From NCBI GenBank assembly GCA_050692555.1, contig JBOGVS010000033.1, positions 1 to 36,565 of the forward strand: 36,565 nt of DNA, given 5' to 3'. The notes under the pieces are model-generated. The model did not search any database and had not been told where the DNA came from. It saw only the letters and a program-made list of their open reading frames with translations. Position 1 is the stretch's first letter, and every line of letters begins with the position of its first letter. Position numbers and translations under genes: made by a program. Origin of the DNA: DAITPV01 sp050692555 (GTDB taxonomy: Bacteria; Actinomycetota; UBA4738; CALAEC01). Shown one piece after another: positions 19,241 to 27,600 of the stretch.

Positions 19241-20014
19241 GTGGGCCTGGGGGACATGGACCCCCGGGCCACCCCGGGGACCGGTCGTCCGAGGGCCCAG
19301 CGGCAGCTCGAAGCCGACCGGGGTCGATTGGCGGAGCTCCAGGCCCGGCTGTTCGCCGAGGGCACCAGGTCCCTGCTCCTGATCCTCCAGGGCCTCGACG
19401 CCAGCGGCAAGGACGGGACCATCAAGCACGTGATCGGGGCGGTCAACCCGTTGGGGTGCCGGGTCACCAGCTTCCAGAAGCCCACCGCGGAGGAGACCGC
19501 TCACCACTACCTATGGAGGATCCGCCGGGTGCTGCCCCGTCCGGGGGAGATGGGCATCTTCAACCGGTCGCACTACGAGGACGTCCTGGTACCCCGGGTC
19601 CACGGCACGATCCGTCCCCACGAATGGGAGGCCCGCTACGAGGAGATCAACGCGTTCGAGGCGGAGCTGGCCGTTCGGTCCACCACGGTGATGAAGGTGT
19701 TCCTGCTGATCTCCCGCGAGGAGCAGCGGGAGCGGCTGCTCGAGCGGCTCGACGACCCCACCAAGCGGTGGAAGTTCGATCCCGGAGACCTCGACGAGCG
19801 CGCCCGGTGGGATGAGTACGCCGCGGCGTACAAGGACATCTTCGCGCACTGCTCGTCCCCGTCCGCTCCGTGGTACGTGATCCCCGCCGACCGGAAGTGG
19901 TATCGGAACTGGGCCGTGGCCCGGCTGCTCATCGAGACCCTGGAGGAGATGGACCCCCGGTACCCGCAACCGGAGCTGGACCTCGAGTCGTTCCGTGCAC
20001 GGCTCGCCCCTTGA
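19241..20014 (+). CDS. PPK2-family polyphosphate:nucleotide phosphotransferase
   Basis: This enzyme uses polyphosphate to phosphorylate nucleoside mono- or diphosphates. Walker A reads GLDASGKDGT (residues 51-60) and the Walker B-like strand is FNRSHYEDVL (107-116). The lid region PTKRWKFDPGD and the C-terminal WYVIPADRKWYRNWAVARLL segment match single-domain PPK2 enzymes. The length, about 257 residues, fits single-domain members. I would guess class III (AMP- and ADP-phosphorylating) from the GLDASGKDGT and VTSFQKPT segments, but class assignment needs alignment. The start is GTG 19241 or ATG 19256. Both follow G-rich sequence. It lies 46 bases after uvrB and converges on the LuxR-type regulator. 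Confidence 0.93.
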   Translation: MGLGDMDPRATPGTGRPRAQRQLEADRGRLAELQARLFAEGTRSLLLILQGLDASGKDGTIKHVIGAVNPLGCRVTSFQKPTAEETAHHYLWRIRRVLPRPGEMGIFNRSHYEDVLVPRVHGTIRPHEWEARYEEINAFEAELAVRSTTVMKVFLLISREEQRERLLERLDDPTKRWKFDPGDLDERARWDEYAAAYKDIFAHCSSPSAPWYVIPADRKWYRNWAVARLLIETLEEMDPRYPQPELDLESFRARLAP

Positions 20015-20050
20015 GCTGGAGGCCCTCGGGGGAACCCGACGCTGGCCAGG

Positions 20051-22834
20051 TTAGTTCAGGGTCGAGGCTTGTCGAGCCATGTGCCTGGCAAGCTCGGTTC
20101 GAGACCTCAGGCCAAGTTTGCGGTAGATGTGACTCAGGTGCGCCTCGACGGTCTTGGGACTGAGGAACAGCGCCGCCGCCACTGCTTTGTTGGTCCGGCC
20201 TTCCGCCACCTGGAGCGCGATCTGGAGCTCCTGGGGGGTGAGCTCATCCGAACGGATCGTTGTGCGCTTGCGGGCTCGCTCCACGCTCCCGCTGATCTCG
20301 CCGCGCGCCTGGTCGGCCCAAGGCTCGGCGTCGAGCTGCTCGAACGTGGCCAGCGCGGAGCGCAAGTGCGGCCTGGCGTCCTGGCGGCGACCCGCGCGGC
20401 GCAGGCGCTGGCCGAAACAGAGTTCCGTTCTAGCCAGCTCGAATGGCATCGGCAGCGGCTCGTGCCAACCGAGAGCCCGGCTGAAGTGGTGCTCGAACTC
20501 GTCCGTTGCCACCAGACCGCGACACCGAGCCGCGGCCGCCCTCGCCCAGGTGCAGTCGGTCCGTTCGGCCCGGCCCTCCAGGTCCGCCAGCATGTGCTCG
20601 GCTTGCTCGGTCTGCCCGGCTCGGTAATGCGCCTCCACGAAGTCGGGCGCGAAGGGCACTACCGGAGGATAGTGCTGTCCGAGCTCCTCGAGCTCGCGGG
20701 CCACGACCTCGAGCACTTCGGCGGCCTCCTCAGGCCGGCCCAGACCGAGTTCCAGCAGCCCAAGCGCCGATCGCGCTGTCGGGATCGAGGGACCAACCCC
20801 GTGCTCTCGGGCCAGAGTGATCGATTCGGCGACGTGGTCCCGGCATTCCTCCTCCCGTCCCTGCCCGGCCTCGATCCGCGCCATGGACGTGAGAGCCCAG
20901 GAACGGACGGCGGACTGACCGGTCTCACCCGCCAGCCTGACGGACTCGGAGATCGCCGCATAGGCGGCCCGCCAGTGGCCCGTCCGGATCTCCAGCTCGG
21001 CAAGAACGCTCAGCAGGAGGGGGAGAGCGCCGATCGCGGCAGCATCCCGAGCGGTGCCGATCATCGGGATGAGGACCTGCCGGGCTTCCTCGAACTGCCC
21101 AGCCCAAACGGTACCGAGGAGGCCGAACTGCATCGTCACGTGGGCCACAGGTGGAAGTTCGGGCGTGTCGAGGAGACCCCTCAGCTGGACGCCGAGTCGG
21201 GTCAGATCGGGGGGCGCTTCGCCGAGTTGCATCGAAAGGGTCTCCAGCATCGTCATGGTCAGGGGGCCCACGAATCCGGGACTACCCTCGGCTGCTTCGG
21301 CCGCTTTTCGGGCCACGGCGACCGCTCGGGGGATGCCTCCGGCGGCGTTGTACGAGAGAGCCGCCTCCATCAGCATCATCGTGGCCCGCCCGGGGTCGTG
21401 CCGCTCGACCTCGGACGCACCGCTCTCGAAGAGCTCAGCGGCCCGCTCGGGGGAGGTTCGAAAGCGCTCGGTGGCGCCGAGGAGAGACTGGATGTCGGCA
21501 CGAAGCAGCGGATCCGTGGCTTCGGACAGCGCCGACTCCAGCAGCCGAGCCGCCCAGTGGGAGCTGGCCGCCATCTGCGCGTCCAGCCCCGCTTCGAACC
21601 TTCGTCGCGCGCGATCCTCCTCGTCGGGGCTCAACCGCGCTGCGGTCTCGAAGGCCGTGGCGGCAGCGGCGTGACCGCCGCGGCGGCGGCTCGCCCGAGC
21701 CACATCTTCCATGGCCACAGCGACTTCCTCGCTCGGGTCGAGGGCGGCGGCTGCCAGATGCCACGCTCGACGCTCGGGCACATCCTCGAGCACCGCACCG
21801 AAGAGGCGGTGCGCTTCGCGTCGGTCTGCGGCGGCCGCTTCCTGGTAGATCGTCGAGCGCAAGAGGGGATGCTGAAACTCGAACCCTCCCCGGGTGATAG
21901 TGACGAGTCCGGCATGTTCTGCGGGCTCGAGATCGCGGGCGGTGCGACCCATGCGTTCCAGCACCCTCACGATCGGCGCCATGTCGGCGCCGTCGCACGC
22001 CGCTGCCACGAGGAGCGCGGCCCGGGATTCCTCGGGGAGCCGGGCGACCCGACGCTGAAAGGCCTGGGCGATCGCACTACTCACCGGCAGCGGCTCGGTG
22101 AGGGGCTCAGTGCCCATTAGCTGCGCGGCGCTCACCACGCCCGGCAATTCCTTGAGGGCCAGAGGATTGCCCGCGGTGGCGTCCAGGAGGCGGTCGACGA
22201 GATCCGGCGGGAGCTGGCCGCCGGCGCCGGCCGTGAGGAGCGCGGTTCCGGCCTCCCGATCCAGGCCTGTGAGGCGATACTGCGGGATCCCGGCCGGCTC
22301 GAACGCTCGCTCCTCTCCCTCGCGGGCCGCGAAGAGGAGGACCACCCCCTCTGCATCGAGTCTGCGGGCGGCGAAGGTGATGGCCTGCGCCGACGGGCCA
22401 TCGAGCCAGTGGGCATCGTCCACCAGCCCGAGGATCGGTCGTGCCTCGGCCCCGGCTCCCAGGAGGCTGAGCGTCGCCGCGGAGACCGCGAAGCGCTCTC
22501 CCGGGGTCCCCGGCTCGAGGCCGAGGGCGCCCGACAAGGCCTGCGCCTGGGGCTGTGGGATGTCCGCCCGGTAATCCAGTAACGGCCGGAGAAGGTCGCC
22601 CAGGCCCAGGAAGGCGAGGTCGGACTCGGATTCAAAGCCTCGGGCCGAGAGGACCGTCATTCCACCCGCCCGGTCCTCCGCGTAGCGGAGGAGGAGCGTC
22701 TTTCCGATCCCCGGCTCTCCGGTGAGCACCAGGGCGGCGCTTCGTCCTCTTCGGGCCCCTTTGAGCAGCCGGTCGATCTGGCCCCGCTCCTCGCTACGCC
22801 CGAGGATGTCCGCTGGCGGGCTCCCCTTTACCAT
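20051..22834 (-). CDS. Large ATP-binding LuxR-type transcriptional regulator (LAL/MalT class)
   Basis: This is a signal-responsive DNA-binding protein of 927 residues. The N-terminal STAND/AAA-type ATPase has Walker A GEPGIGKT (39-46) and a Walker B-like LGLVDDAHWLD. The long middle region (about 360-850) is alanine-rich helical sequence resembling tetratricopeptide repeats, the usual effector-sensing part of these regulators. The last 65 residues form a LuxR/GerE helix-turn-helix: LTPQELQIALQVAEGRTNKA and SPKTVEAHLSHIYRKLGL. ATG 22834 has GAGGAA six bases upstream. It is divergent from the secreted-protein operon starting near 22945, which is the obvious candidate target. The inducer is unknown. 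Confidence 0.93.
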   Translation of the reverse strand: MVKGSPPADILGRSEERGQIDRLLKGARRGRSAALVLTGEPGIGKTLLLRYAEDRAGGMTVLSARGFESESDLAFLGLGDLLRPLLDYRADIPQPQAQALSGALGLEPGTPGERFAVSAATLSLLGAGAEARPILGLVDDAHWLDGPSAQAITFAARRLDAEGVVLLFAAREGEERAFEPAGIPQYRLTGLDREAGTALLTAGAGGQLPPDLVDRLLDATAGNPLALKELPGVVSAAQLMGTEPLTEPLPVSSAIAQAFQRRVARLPEESRAALLVAAACDGADMAPIVRVLERMGRTARDLEPAEHAGLVTITRGGFEFQHPLLRSTIYQEAAAADRREAHRLFGAVLEDVPERRAWHLAAAALDPSEEVAVAMEDVARASRRRGGHAAAATAFETAARLSPDEEDRARRRFEAGLDAQMAASSHWAARLLESALSEATDPLLRADIQSLLGATERFRTSPERAAELFESGASEVERHDPGRATMMLMEAALSYNAAGGIPRAVAVARKAAEAAEGSPGFVGPLTMTMLETLSMQLGEAPPDLTRLGVQLRGLLDTPELPPVAHVTMQFGLLGTVWAGQFEEARQVLIPMIGTARDAAAIGALPLLLSVLAELEIRTGHWRAAYAAISESVRLAGETGQSAVRSWALTSMARIEAGQGREEECRDHVAESITLAREHGVGPSIPTARSALGLLELGLGRPEEAAEVLEVVARELEELGQHYPPVVPFAPDFVEAHYRAGQTEQAEHMLADLEGRAERTDCTWARAAAARCRGLVATDEFEHHFSRALGWHEPLPMPFELARTELCFGQRLRRAGRRQDARPHLRSALATFEQLDAEPWADQARGEISGSVERARKRTTIRSDELTPQELQIALQVAEGRTNKAVAAALFLSPKTVEAHLSHIYRKLGLRSRTELARHMARQASTLN

Positions 22835-22944
22835 CTCGGTTCCTCTATAGCCCCGGCTGCTTCGGGGTGGCCCCCTTCACGGGCTCCATATAGGGGATTC
22901 CCCGACGCGAACAGGATCGTAGCCGCCCAAGACTCCTACCGGCA
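22835..22944. promoter_or_regulatory. Divergent regulatory region between the LuxR-type gene and the surface operon
   Basis: This is a 110-bp intergenic region. It contains the inverted repeat GGGG-ATT-CCCC (22893-22903), immediately preceded by CCATATAGG (22886-22894), which supplies TATA-like -10 candidates in both directions. A 5-bp stem CCCCG/CGGGG (22851-22855 with 22863-22867) lies in the leader of the regulator gene. The positions fit an operator for the LuxR-type protein, but no consensus for such regulators is known to me that would confirm it. Confidence 0.4.
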
Positions 22945-23148
22945 ATGGCAGAACAGCGGAGGGTCATCCTGGACATCGAGGAGGCTGCGGATCCAATCGC
23001 CGGCCGAGTGGGGCCGGAGGGCGGACCGAGCAGGGCCTTCGTAGGCTGGGTCCAGCTGATCGCCGGTGTCGAGGCTGCTCGGAGTGTTGAGTGGGATCGC
23101 CCATCGGCGAGGCGTTCCCGTCTCCACCACGATTCCGGGGAGGAGTGA
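22945..23148 (+). CDS. Small hypothetical protein, 67 residues
   Basis: The frame runs from ATG 22945 to a TGA that overlaps the next ATG (TGATG at 23146-23150), so its position suits a first operon gene translationally coupled to the beta-helix protein. The sequence includes VILDIEEAADPIAGRV, a glycine-rich turn and FVGWVQLIAGVEAAR: strand, loop and amphipathic helix, with no signal peptide or cysteine. The GxPxR(A)FVGW-L-helix pattern resembles small actinobacterial proteins of unknown function, from memory only. Third-position GC is lower than in neighbouring genes and no clear ribosome site precedes the ATG, so a chance frame is possible. Confidence 0.5.
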   Translation: MAEQRRVILDIEEAADPIAGRVGPEGGPSRAFVGWVQLIAGVEAARSVEWDRPSARRSRLHHDSGEE

Positions 23149-25496
23149 TGACCGGAGCTCGCAGCGCACCCCCCCTGGTGGCTCGGACCCGGATCGGGTC
23201 CATGCTCCTCGGCTGCACCCTGGCCATGGGACTCCTGGCTCCCGGGGTGGCCGATGCCGCTCCGGAACCCGTTGTGCTTCAGAATCCCGGGGCGGAAGCC
23301 GGCGTCGGGTCCCAGGATGCGATCACCATCACCGCTCCGCCTGGCTGGACCACAACGCCGAAGTTCACCGCTGTGGCGTACGGAGCCCCGGCGTTCCCCG
23401 ACGCGGCGGACAGCACCGCCATCGGTGGGGAGGCGAACTTCTTCGCCGGGGGACCGGACGCCGGTGTTTCCACGGCGGAACAGACGGTGAGCGTCTCCGG
23501 CGACGCGGTGGCCATCGACGCGAGTCGAGCCGAGGCCGTGCTCAGCGCGCACCTGGGCGGCTTCGACACTCAGGGAGACGAGGCCACGGTCACCGCCACG
23601 TTCCTCGGCGGTGCCAACAACGACCTGGGGACCCTGAGCATCGGCCCCGTGACTGTGGCCGATCGCGGCGGCGAGACAAAGCTCCTGTTCCGCACGGGGC
23701 AGGCGACCGTTCCTCCCGGCACCCGATCGGTCGAGGTGACCATGACGGCCACCAGGGTCAACGGGTTCTACAACGACGGGTACCTGGACAACGTCAGCCT
23801 GGCCCTGGACGTGCTCTTCCTCGTGGTCAACTCCACGGCAGACCCGGGCTCCGGCACGTGTGATGCCACGGAGTGCACGCTCCGCGAAGCGATCGCCGCC
23901 GCCAATGCCACCTCAGGCTTCGACTTCATCAAGTTCGACCTGCCCGCCGGGTCCTCGATCGTCCCGGGATCCCCCCTGCCCCCGATCACCGAGGCGGTGT
24001 CGATCGACGGGACGATGTCCGGGGCCCCCGGCATCGAGCTGGCCGGCTCGGCCGCCGGGAACGGGACGAAGGGTTTGGAGATCCGGGCCCCAGGCGTGAC
24101 CGTCCGGGGGTTGGCCATCAACCGGTTCTCCGGCGCCGGGATCGCCCTGGTGAACACGGCGGGAGGTGCAGCGATCCCCGGTCCCACGATCCGGGGCAAC
24201 TACATCGGGACCGATCTTACGGGGCAGATGCCACTGGGCAACGGCGGCGCCGGCATCGACATCGGGTTCTTCACCGGAGCGGCGATCGGTGGATCGGCGG
24301 CGGGCCAGGGGAACGTGATCTCCGCAAACGCCGGAGAGGGGATCAAGAGCGGCGACGTCACGGGCGCAGGCTCCGACCACCAGATCGTCGGCAACCACAT
24401 CGGCACGAATGTGGCCGGGACCACCGACCTGGGCAACGGCGTCGGAGTGCACCTGATCGGGTCACCGGGGAACCTGATCAGCGGGAACGTGGTCTCCAGC
24501 AACGCGGCGGAGGGCGTGGCCATCTCGTTCGCCGGGGCCACGCAGAACCTGATCTACGGGAATCGCATCGGCGTGGGGGCCGACGGCAGTACCCCGATCG
24601 GAAACGGTAACCATGGCGTGGCGATCCTCGTCGGTCACAACAACCGCATCGGAGGCGTCCTCCTCGGCGAGGGTAACGTCATCGCCCACAACGGCGGAGA
24701 TGGGGTCTTCATCGCCGCGCCGAACAACCAGACCATGGGGAACTCGATCTTCTCCAACGGGCAGCTGGGGATCGATCTGGTGGACGGAACCGGGGGAGAG
24801 GTCACGCCGAACGACCCGGGCGACGCGGACGGGGGCGGCTTCTTCAACTCGAACCATCTCCAGAACTTCCCGGTCCTCACCTCGGCCACGGTCGGAAGTT
24901 CCGTCACCACGGTCACCGGCACCATCAACAGCACCCCGAGCTTCTTCTTCGATATCGAGCTGTTCGGTTCCCCCACGTGCGATCCCTCCGGTCACGGCGA
25001 GGGACGCACCTTCCTGGGACGAGCGTTCGTCATCGCGGACGGGGGCGGGAACGCCGCCTTCACCACAACCCTCCCACCGGTCGCCCCGGGCACCTTCGTC
25101 ACCGCCACCGCCACCGACCCCAACGCCGACACGTCGGAGTTCTCCGCATGCGTCCAGTCCACCGGCCCCGGTGGGGGATCGGGGGGCCAGGGCGGTGGGG
25201 CCGTTCTGGCCCCCAAACAGGTCACCCTCAAGGCCAACCCCAAGAAGGTGGAGAAGGGGGACAAGATCAAGCTCACCGCCACGGTCACTCCGTGCCCGGG
25301 CCACCAGGGTGACCTGGTCGAGTTCTACCGAGGAACGAAGGTGATCGCCACCAAGGCCAGCAACCAGTCATGCGTGGCCAAGCACCAGGAAAAAGTGACC
25401 AACAAGTCCAAGTTCCACGCGGTCTCTCCGATGCAGGACGCCGATCACCTGGCCGGGACGTCCGGCAAGGTGACCGTGAAGATCAAGAAGCCTTGA
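23148..25496 (+). CDS. Secreted CSLREA-type parallel beta-helix protein with C-terminal Ig-like domain
   Basis: This predicted exported protein has 782 residues. The signal peptide ends near GVADAAPEP. An N-terminal beta-sandwich region of about 190 residues (PVVLQNPGAEAG onward, perhaps a carbohydrate-binding or adhesion fold) is followed by a CSLREA element, CDATECTLREAIAAANAT. Right-handed beta-helix rungs then repeat glycine-asparagine turns: GNYIGTDLTGQMPLGNGGAG, GNHIGTNVAGTTDLGNGVG and GNRIGVGADGSTPIGNGNHG. A Gly-rich linker leads to a C-terminal Ig-like domain (VTLKANPKKVEKGDKIKLTA) rich in lysine. ATG 23148 has GGGGAGGAG just upstream. No anchor motif is present. It may bind or cleave polysaccharide or act as an adhesin; catalytic residues cannot be identified. 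Confidence 0.85.
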   Translation: MTGARSAPPLVARTRIGSMLLGCTLAMGLLAPGVADAAPEPVVLQNPGAEAGVGSQDAITITAPPGWTTTPKFTAVAYGAPAFPDAADSTAIGGEANFFAGGPDAGVSTAEQTVSVSGDAVAIDASRAEAVLSAHLGGFDTQGDEATVTATFLGGANNDLGTLSIGPVTVADRGGETKLLFRTGQATVPPGTRSVEVTMTATRVNGFYNDGYLDNVSLALDVLFLVVNSTADPGSGTCDATECTLREAIAAANATSGFDFIKFDLPAGSSIVPGSPLPPITEAVSIDGTMSGAPGIELAGSAAGNGTKGLEIRAPGVTVRGLAINRFSGAGIALVNTAGGAAIPGPTIRGNYIGTDLTGQMPLGNGGAGIDIGFFTGAAIGGSAAGQGNVISANAGEGIKSGDVTGAGSDHQIVGNHIGTNVAGTTDLGNGVGVHLIGSPGNLISGNVVSSNAAEGVAISFAGATQNLIYGNRIGVGADGSTPIGNGNHGVAILVGHNNRIGGVLLGEGNVIAHNGGDGVFIAAPNNQTMGNSIFSNGQLGIDLVDGTGGEVTPNDPGDADGGGFFNSNHLQNFPVLTSATVGSSVTTVTGTINSTPSFFFDIELFGSPTCDPSGHGEGRTFLGRAFVIADGGGNAAFTTTLPPVAPGTFVTATATDPNADTSEFSACVQSTGPGGGSGGQGGGAVLAPKQVTLKANPKKVEKGDKIKLTATVTPCPGHQGDLVEFYRGTKVIATKASNQSCVAKHQEKVTNKSKFHAVSPMQDADHLAGTSGKVTVKIKKP

Positions 25497-25504
25497 GGCT
25501 TCTC

Positions 25505-25511
25505 AAGGAGG
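25505..25511 (+). promoter_or_regulatory. Strong Shine-Dalgarno site
   Basis: AAGGAGG lies seven bases before ATG 25519. With the GGGGAGGAG before 23148 and AGGAGG (26911-26916) before 26921, it shows that the three exported proteins share strong ribosome sites. Most housekeeping genes in the window lack one. Confidence 0.85.
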
Positions 25512-25518
25512 CAAAACG

Positions 25519-26907
25519 ATGGGTGTGAGGGACTACCGGAGATGGTTCGGTGGAGCGTGGGTTCTCACGCTCATCCTGACCCTCGTGCCATCGGCCGCGC
25601 ATGCCAATCCGTTCTTCGCCAGCACGGCCGCGACGACCATCCCCGATTCCGGAGCGGCCTCTCCATATCCGTCGGAGATCGCGGTCTCCGGCCTGTCGGG
25701 GCCGGTCACGGACGTCAACGTTCGTCTCGTTGGGCTGACCCACACGAATCCCGACGACCTGGACCTGCTCCTCGTGGCCCCTGGCGGCCAGAGCGTTGTC
25801 ATCCTGTCCGACGCGGGAGGGACCGACGATGTCTCCGATCTGGGACTGATCTTCGACGACGAGGGATCCACCGATACGAGCTCGGACAACGGCCCCCTGG
25901 TGTTCGGAAGGTTCTTCCCCACCGACTGGGAGTCCGGCGACGTATGGCCGGTTCCCGCCCCCAGCCCCACCCAGAGCTCTCCCTCCTTCTCTGTGTTCGA
26001 TGGAACCGATCCCAACGGGACCTGGAGCCTGTACGTGAACGACGACCAGGGAGCCGGGTCGGGGACCTTGAGCGAGTGGAGGGTCGAGATCCTGACGTCC
26101 GGGTCGATCGACATCCCGGCAACGGGCCCGGCCTCGCCCTATCCGTCGACCCGCACGGTCTCTGGTCTGGCCGGGCCGGTCACCGACGTGAACGTGGTGC
26201 TCTCCACGTTCAGCCACACCTTCCCCGACGACGTGGACATGCTCCTGGTGGGACCCGGGGGACAGAACGCCATCGTCATGTCGGACGTGGGAGGCGGCAA
26301 TGACGCCGCCGCCGTCACCCTGACCCTCGACGACGAGGCCGCCATCCCCCTCCCGGACACCGGAGGGGTCCCGCCCGGCACGTTCATGCCCGCCAACTAC
26401 GGGTCCGGCGACCCCTTCCCGGCCCCCGCTCCCACCCCTGCCGGAGGCTCGGCGCTGTCGGTGTTCGACGGTACGGACCCGAACGGTTCCTGGGGTCTCT
26501 ACGTGAACGACCCGACGGTGGGGGACTACGGCGGGCTGTCGGGCTGGGACCTCCAGATCACCACCCAACCTCCAGCTCCGGGCGGCTCTTCACCCGCCGT
26601 AAGCTCGGTGAAGGTTCGGGTGACGGAGGGCAAGAGAGCGGTGATCCCCCTGACTCTCTCCGGACCCCCTGGTCAGCCGGTCACGTTCGGGTTCTCGACC
26701 CAGAACGGTTCCGCGAAGGCAGGGAAGGACTACCGGGAGCTCACGGGGACCATCACCTTCGCCGCCGGCGAGACCAGTCGAAGCGTCTCCGTGAAGACCC
26801 TCAACGACCGGAAGGATGAGCGGAAAGAGAAGTTCTCCGTCCGCATCACGGATCAGAGTGGCGGAACGGTGGCCACAGCCACCGCTGTGATCAGGGACAA
26901 CGACTAG
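25519..26907 (+). CDS. Secreted protein with two P-domain-like repeats and a Calx-beta domain
   Basis: This predicted exported protein has 462 residues and a signal peptide ending near AAHA (residue 29). Two homologous beta-sandwich repeats follow (about 38-193 and 195-350). Both contain SPYPS, SGL-GPVTDVNV, a DDLDLLL/DDVDMLL strand and VFDGTDPNG-W-LYVND. This is the pattern of proprotein-convertase P-domains. The last 100 residues match a Calx-beta domain, with AKAGKDYRELTGTITFAAGE and a final VIRDND. No subtilisin catalytic domain is present, although P-domains usually follow one. It is the third gene of the surface operon, 22 bases after the beta-helix gene. A structural, adhesive or calcium-binding role is inferred. 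Confidence 0.87.
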   Translation: MGVRDYRRWFGGAWVLTLILTLVPSAAHANPFFASTAATTIPDSGAASPYPSEIAVSGLSGPVTDVNVRLVGLTHTNPDDLDLLLVAPGGQSVVILSDAGGTDDVSDLGLIFDDEGSTDTSSDNGPLVFGRFFPTDWESGDVWPVPAPSPTQSSPSFSVFDGTDPNGTWSLYVNDDQGAGSGTLSEWRVEILTSGSIDIPATGPASPYPSTRTVSGLAGPVTDVNVVLSTFSHTFPDDVDMLLVGPGGQNAIVMSDVGGGNDAAAVTLTLDDEAAIPLPDTGGVPPGTFMPANYGSGDPFPAPAPTPAGGSALSVFDGTDPNGSWGLYVNDPTVGDYGGLSGWDLQITTQPPAPGGSSPAVSSVKVRVTEGKRAVIPLTLSGPPGQPVTFGFSTQNGSAKAGKDYRELTGTITFAAGETSRSVSVKTLNDRKDERKEKFSVRITDQSGGTVATATAVIRDND

Positions 26908-26920
26908 CAAAGGAGGAGTG

Positions 26921-27580
26921 ATGAAGCGAGCCATTCTTGCCGGGCTGGCCCTGGCGGTCCTGATCGCCACGCTGACGGCACCATCCGCGGTGGCCAAGCG
27001 GAAGGGGAAGGGGAAGGGCAAAGGGAAGGGAGGAGCGCCGCCGTTCTACACGTTCACCGAGAAGTCGGCGGAGTTCACGGTCACCGAGACGCTGAAGGAG
27101 ACCTACGCCGGCGGCGGCTCGTATGACGGCACCGCCACGATGACGTTCACTCCCAGTGGGAACACGGGGTCCGTGGGATCCCTTCAGCTGAAGCGCGGTG
27201 CCTCGGGCTCCTTCCTGATCAACGGCACGATGACGATCACCCACAACGAGCGCAGCGTCGACTACGCCGGCAACGTGTGCACCGACTCGGGCACCTCGAC
27301 GCTGCCCGGGTTCGGTCCGTCGGCGACCTTGGAGGTCCGGGCCCGATCGGTACGGGAGCTGTGGCTGATCCCCAGGAACTTCGTGGGGCTTTCCTGCCCA
27401 CAGGTCTCCAGCTTCAACCCATTCTCCGCGATCGGCTCGGATCCTTACCGGGTGTTCGGGAAGCGGACCGTGACCATGACCAGCGACGGGACCAAGGTCG
27501 AGACCGAGAGCGCCGGCGGGGACACGTACACGAACACCACGGAGTGGAAGGCGAAGGTCACCCTCAAGTCCACGGGCTGA
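26921..27580 (+). CDS. Small exported protein with a Lys-Gly repeat
   Basis: A 219-residue protein that I do not recognise. A clear signal peptide (LAGLALAVLIATLTAPSAVA) is followed at once by KRKGKGKGKGKGG, then a mostly beta-strand body with many Thr and Ser residues. Two cysteines (in NVCTDSG and GLSCPQ) could form a disulfide. ATG 26921 is preferred over GTG 26918 because AGGAGG lies four bases upstream. It is the last gene of the surface operon, 13 bases after the P-domain gene. The polybasic stretch at the mature N-terminus might contact anionic wall polymers, but this is inference. Confidence 0.75.
   Translation: MKRAILAGLALAVLIATLTAPSAVAKRKGKGKGKGKGGAPPFYTFTEKSAEFTVTETLKETYAGGGSYDGTATMTFTPSGNTGSVGSLQLKRGASGSFLINGTMTITHNERSVDYAGNVCTDSGTSTLPGFGPSATLEVRARSVRELWLIPRNFVGLSCPQVSSFNPFSAIGSDPYRVFGKRTVTMTSDGTKVETESAGGDTYTNTTEWKAKVTLKSTG
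27002..27031 (+). repeat. GAAGGG hexamer microsatellite
   Basis: About five near-perfect purine hexamers (GAAGGG, with one CAAAGG variant) encode the Lys-Gly repeat. Loss or gain of a whole unit would keep the frame and change the basic tract by two residues. Confidence 0.75.
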
Positions 27581-27588
27581 CGGTGCCG

Positions 27589-27594
27589 TAGCAT
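27589..27594 (+). promoter_or_regulatory. Candidate -10 element of the amidohydrolase gene
   Basis: TAGCAT is followed by six bases and GTG 27601, the same geometry as in uvrB and uvrA. It suggests that the amidohydrolase starts a new, leaderless transcript after the surface operon. Confidence 0.5.
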
Positions 27595-27600
27595 CCGGCC

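Noticed and set aside
20026..20039. TCGGG-GGAA-CCCGA hairpin between the convergent PPK2 and LuxR-type genes
   Set aside because: The stem is only five base pairs and no T-run follows in either direction, so a terminator call is not supported.
20069..22120. A 683-codon plus-strand frame opposite the LuxR-type regulator
   Set aside because: Shadow frame. The minus strand has Walker motifs and a LuxR helix-turn-helix in the right order.
19241..27580. Genomic island or prophage between uvrB and uvrA
   Set aside because: No integrase, tRNA, attachment repeats, phage genes or transposase were found. Base composition looks similar to the surroundings by eye.
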